A DNA stretch of 64,000 bases. Origin: Mycobacterium gallinarum. GTDB lineage: Bacteria > Actinomycetota > Actinomycetes > Mycobacteriales > Mycobacteriaceae. Below, in pieces: positions 63,832-64,000 of this stretch. Location of the stretch: assembly GCF_010726765.1 (NCBI RefSeq), contig NZ_AP022602.1:124001-188000 (forward strand), in the 5' to 3' direction. The notes beneath the pieces were generated by a model. The model ran no database searches and was not told the DNA's origin. It saw nothing but the letters and a program-made list of their open reading frames with translations. Made by a program: the position numbers and the translations under genes. Each line of letters starts with the position of its first letter. Position 1 is the first letter of the stretch.

Positions 63832-64000
63832 ATGGCGGAACTCACGACGATCAAGGTGTCCAAGCCGTTGCGCGAGCGCATCAGTGCCGCCGCAGGACAA
63901 GAAGACGCCACGGTGCAGAAATTTCTGGAGCAGCTCATGGACGAGCACGATCGACACAAGCGCATCGCGGCTGTGGCCGAGGCCATCCGCAGCGCCGACG
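63832..64000 (+). CDS. Ribbon-helix-helix-type antitoxin, N-terminal part
   Basis: The first 56 residues are visible and the gene runs off the window. MAELTTIKVSKPLRERISAAA is the typical beta-strand plus helix of ribbon-helix-helix antitoxins of the MazE/VapB kind, followed by a second helix (TVQKFLEQLMDEHDRHKR). The toxin gene would lie to the right. No ribosome binding site is seen; the transcript may be leaderless. Confidence 0.65.
   Translation, partial: MAELTTIKVSKPLRERISAAAGQEDATVQKFLEQLMDEHDRHKRIAAVAEAIRSAD

Overview
The window looks mycobacterial. It is GC-rich and actinobacterial in codon use, and it carries mycobacterial families: L,D-transpeptidases of the LdtMt type (one has 251 residues with the catalytic Cys at 226, as in LdtMt1), RipB/RipC-like NlpC/P60 proteins, an MPT63-like secreted protein, CopD-CtaG fusions, and KmtR-, NmtR- and CsoR-type metal sensors. 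Dense metal resistance, duplicated housekeeping functions, toxin-antitoxin genes and decayed genes suggest a large plasmid or genomic island. No replication or conjugation gene is visible.

Region 1 (about 1-45 kb) is an accessory envelope, respiration and copper block. It holds four L,D-transpeptidases, two NlpC/P60 proteins, an M23 protein, a serine hydrolase, cytochrome oxidase subunits I (ctaD) and III (ctaE) without subunit II, two CtaG-type assembly proteins, CcdA, a TlpA-like and a DsbA-like thiol protein, CopC, a cupredoxin lipoprotein, two DUF305 proteins, a lipoprotein multicopper oxidase, a BlaI repressor with an M56 metalloprotease, and a second M56 gene behind a truncated BlaI. 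Most of these promoters carry one sequence, TACGTAG-N7-GTAGA (TAC-N11-GTAG), in at least thirteen good copies. I read this as one BlaI/CopY-type regulon in which a membrane protease-repressor pair switches beta-lactam-insensitive cell-wall crosslinking, periplasmic thiol chemistry, copper handling and a partial terminal oxidase together. Inserted modules without the motif are a P1B-4 ATPase plus a cyclase-YHS fusion (14.6-17.9 kb), a cadC-cadA-DUF3703-HXXEE cluster (22.7-26.2 kb), a two-component system beside a DUF305 protein (27.5-30.1 kb), and an AraC/fatty-acid-hydroxylase/amidohydrolase module (34.6-38.1 kb).

Region 2 (46.4-57.1 kb) is classical metal resistance. A CtpJ-like ATPase is divergent from an NmtR-like sensor. 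A cation diffusion facilitator sits with a KmtR-like sensor. A CsoR-box-controlled run follows: copZ, a periplasmic His-rich protein, copA, a YHS protein, csoR and copB. The left window edge is also a CsoR-box promoter for a gene that reads out of the window.

Region 3 (57.5-64 kb) is a decayed mobile zone. A 160-bp sequence with a terminal hairpin occurs twice as a direct repeat. Between and around the copies lie frameshifted genes, an MFS/spermidine-synthase fusion, an IS110-type transposase remnant, a Phd-like/RelE-like toxin-antitoxin pair bracketed by 36-bp direct repeats, and the start of a ribbon-helix-helix-type antitoxin gene at the right edge.
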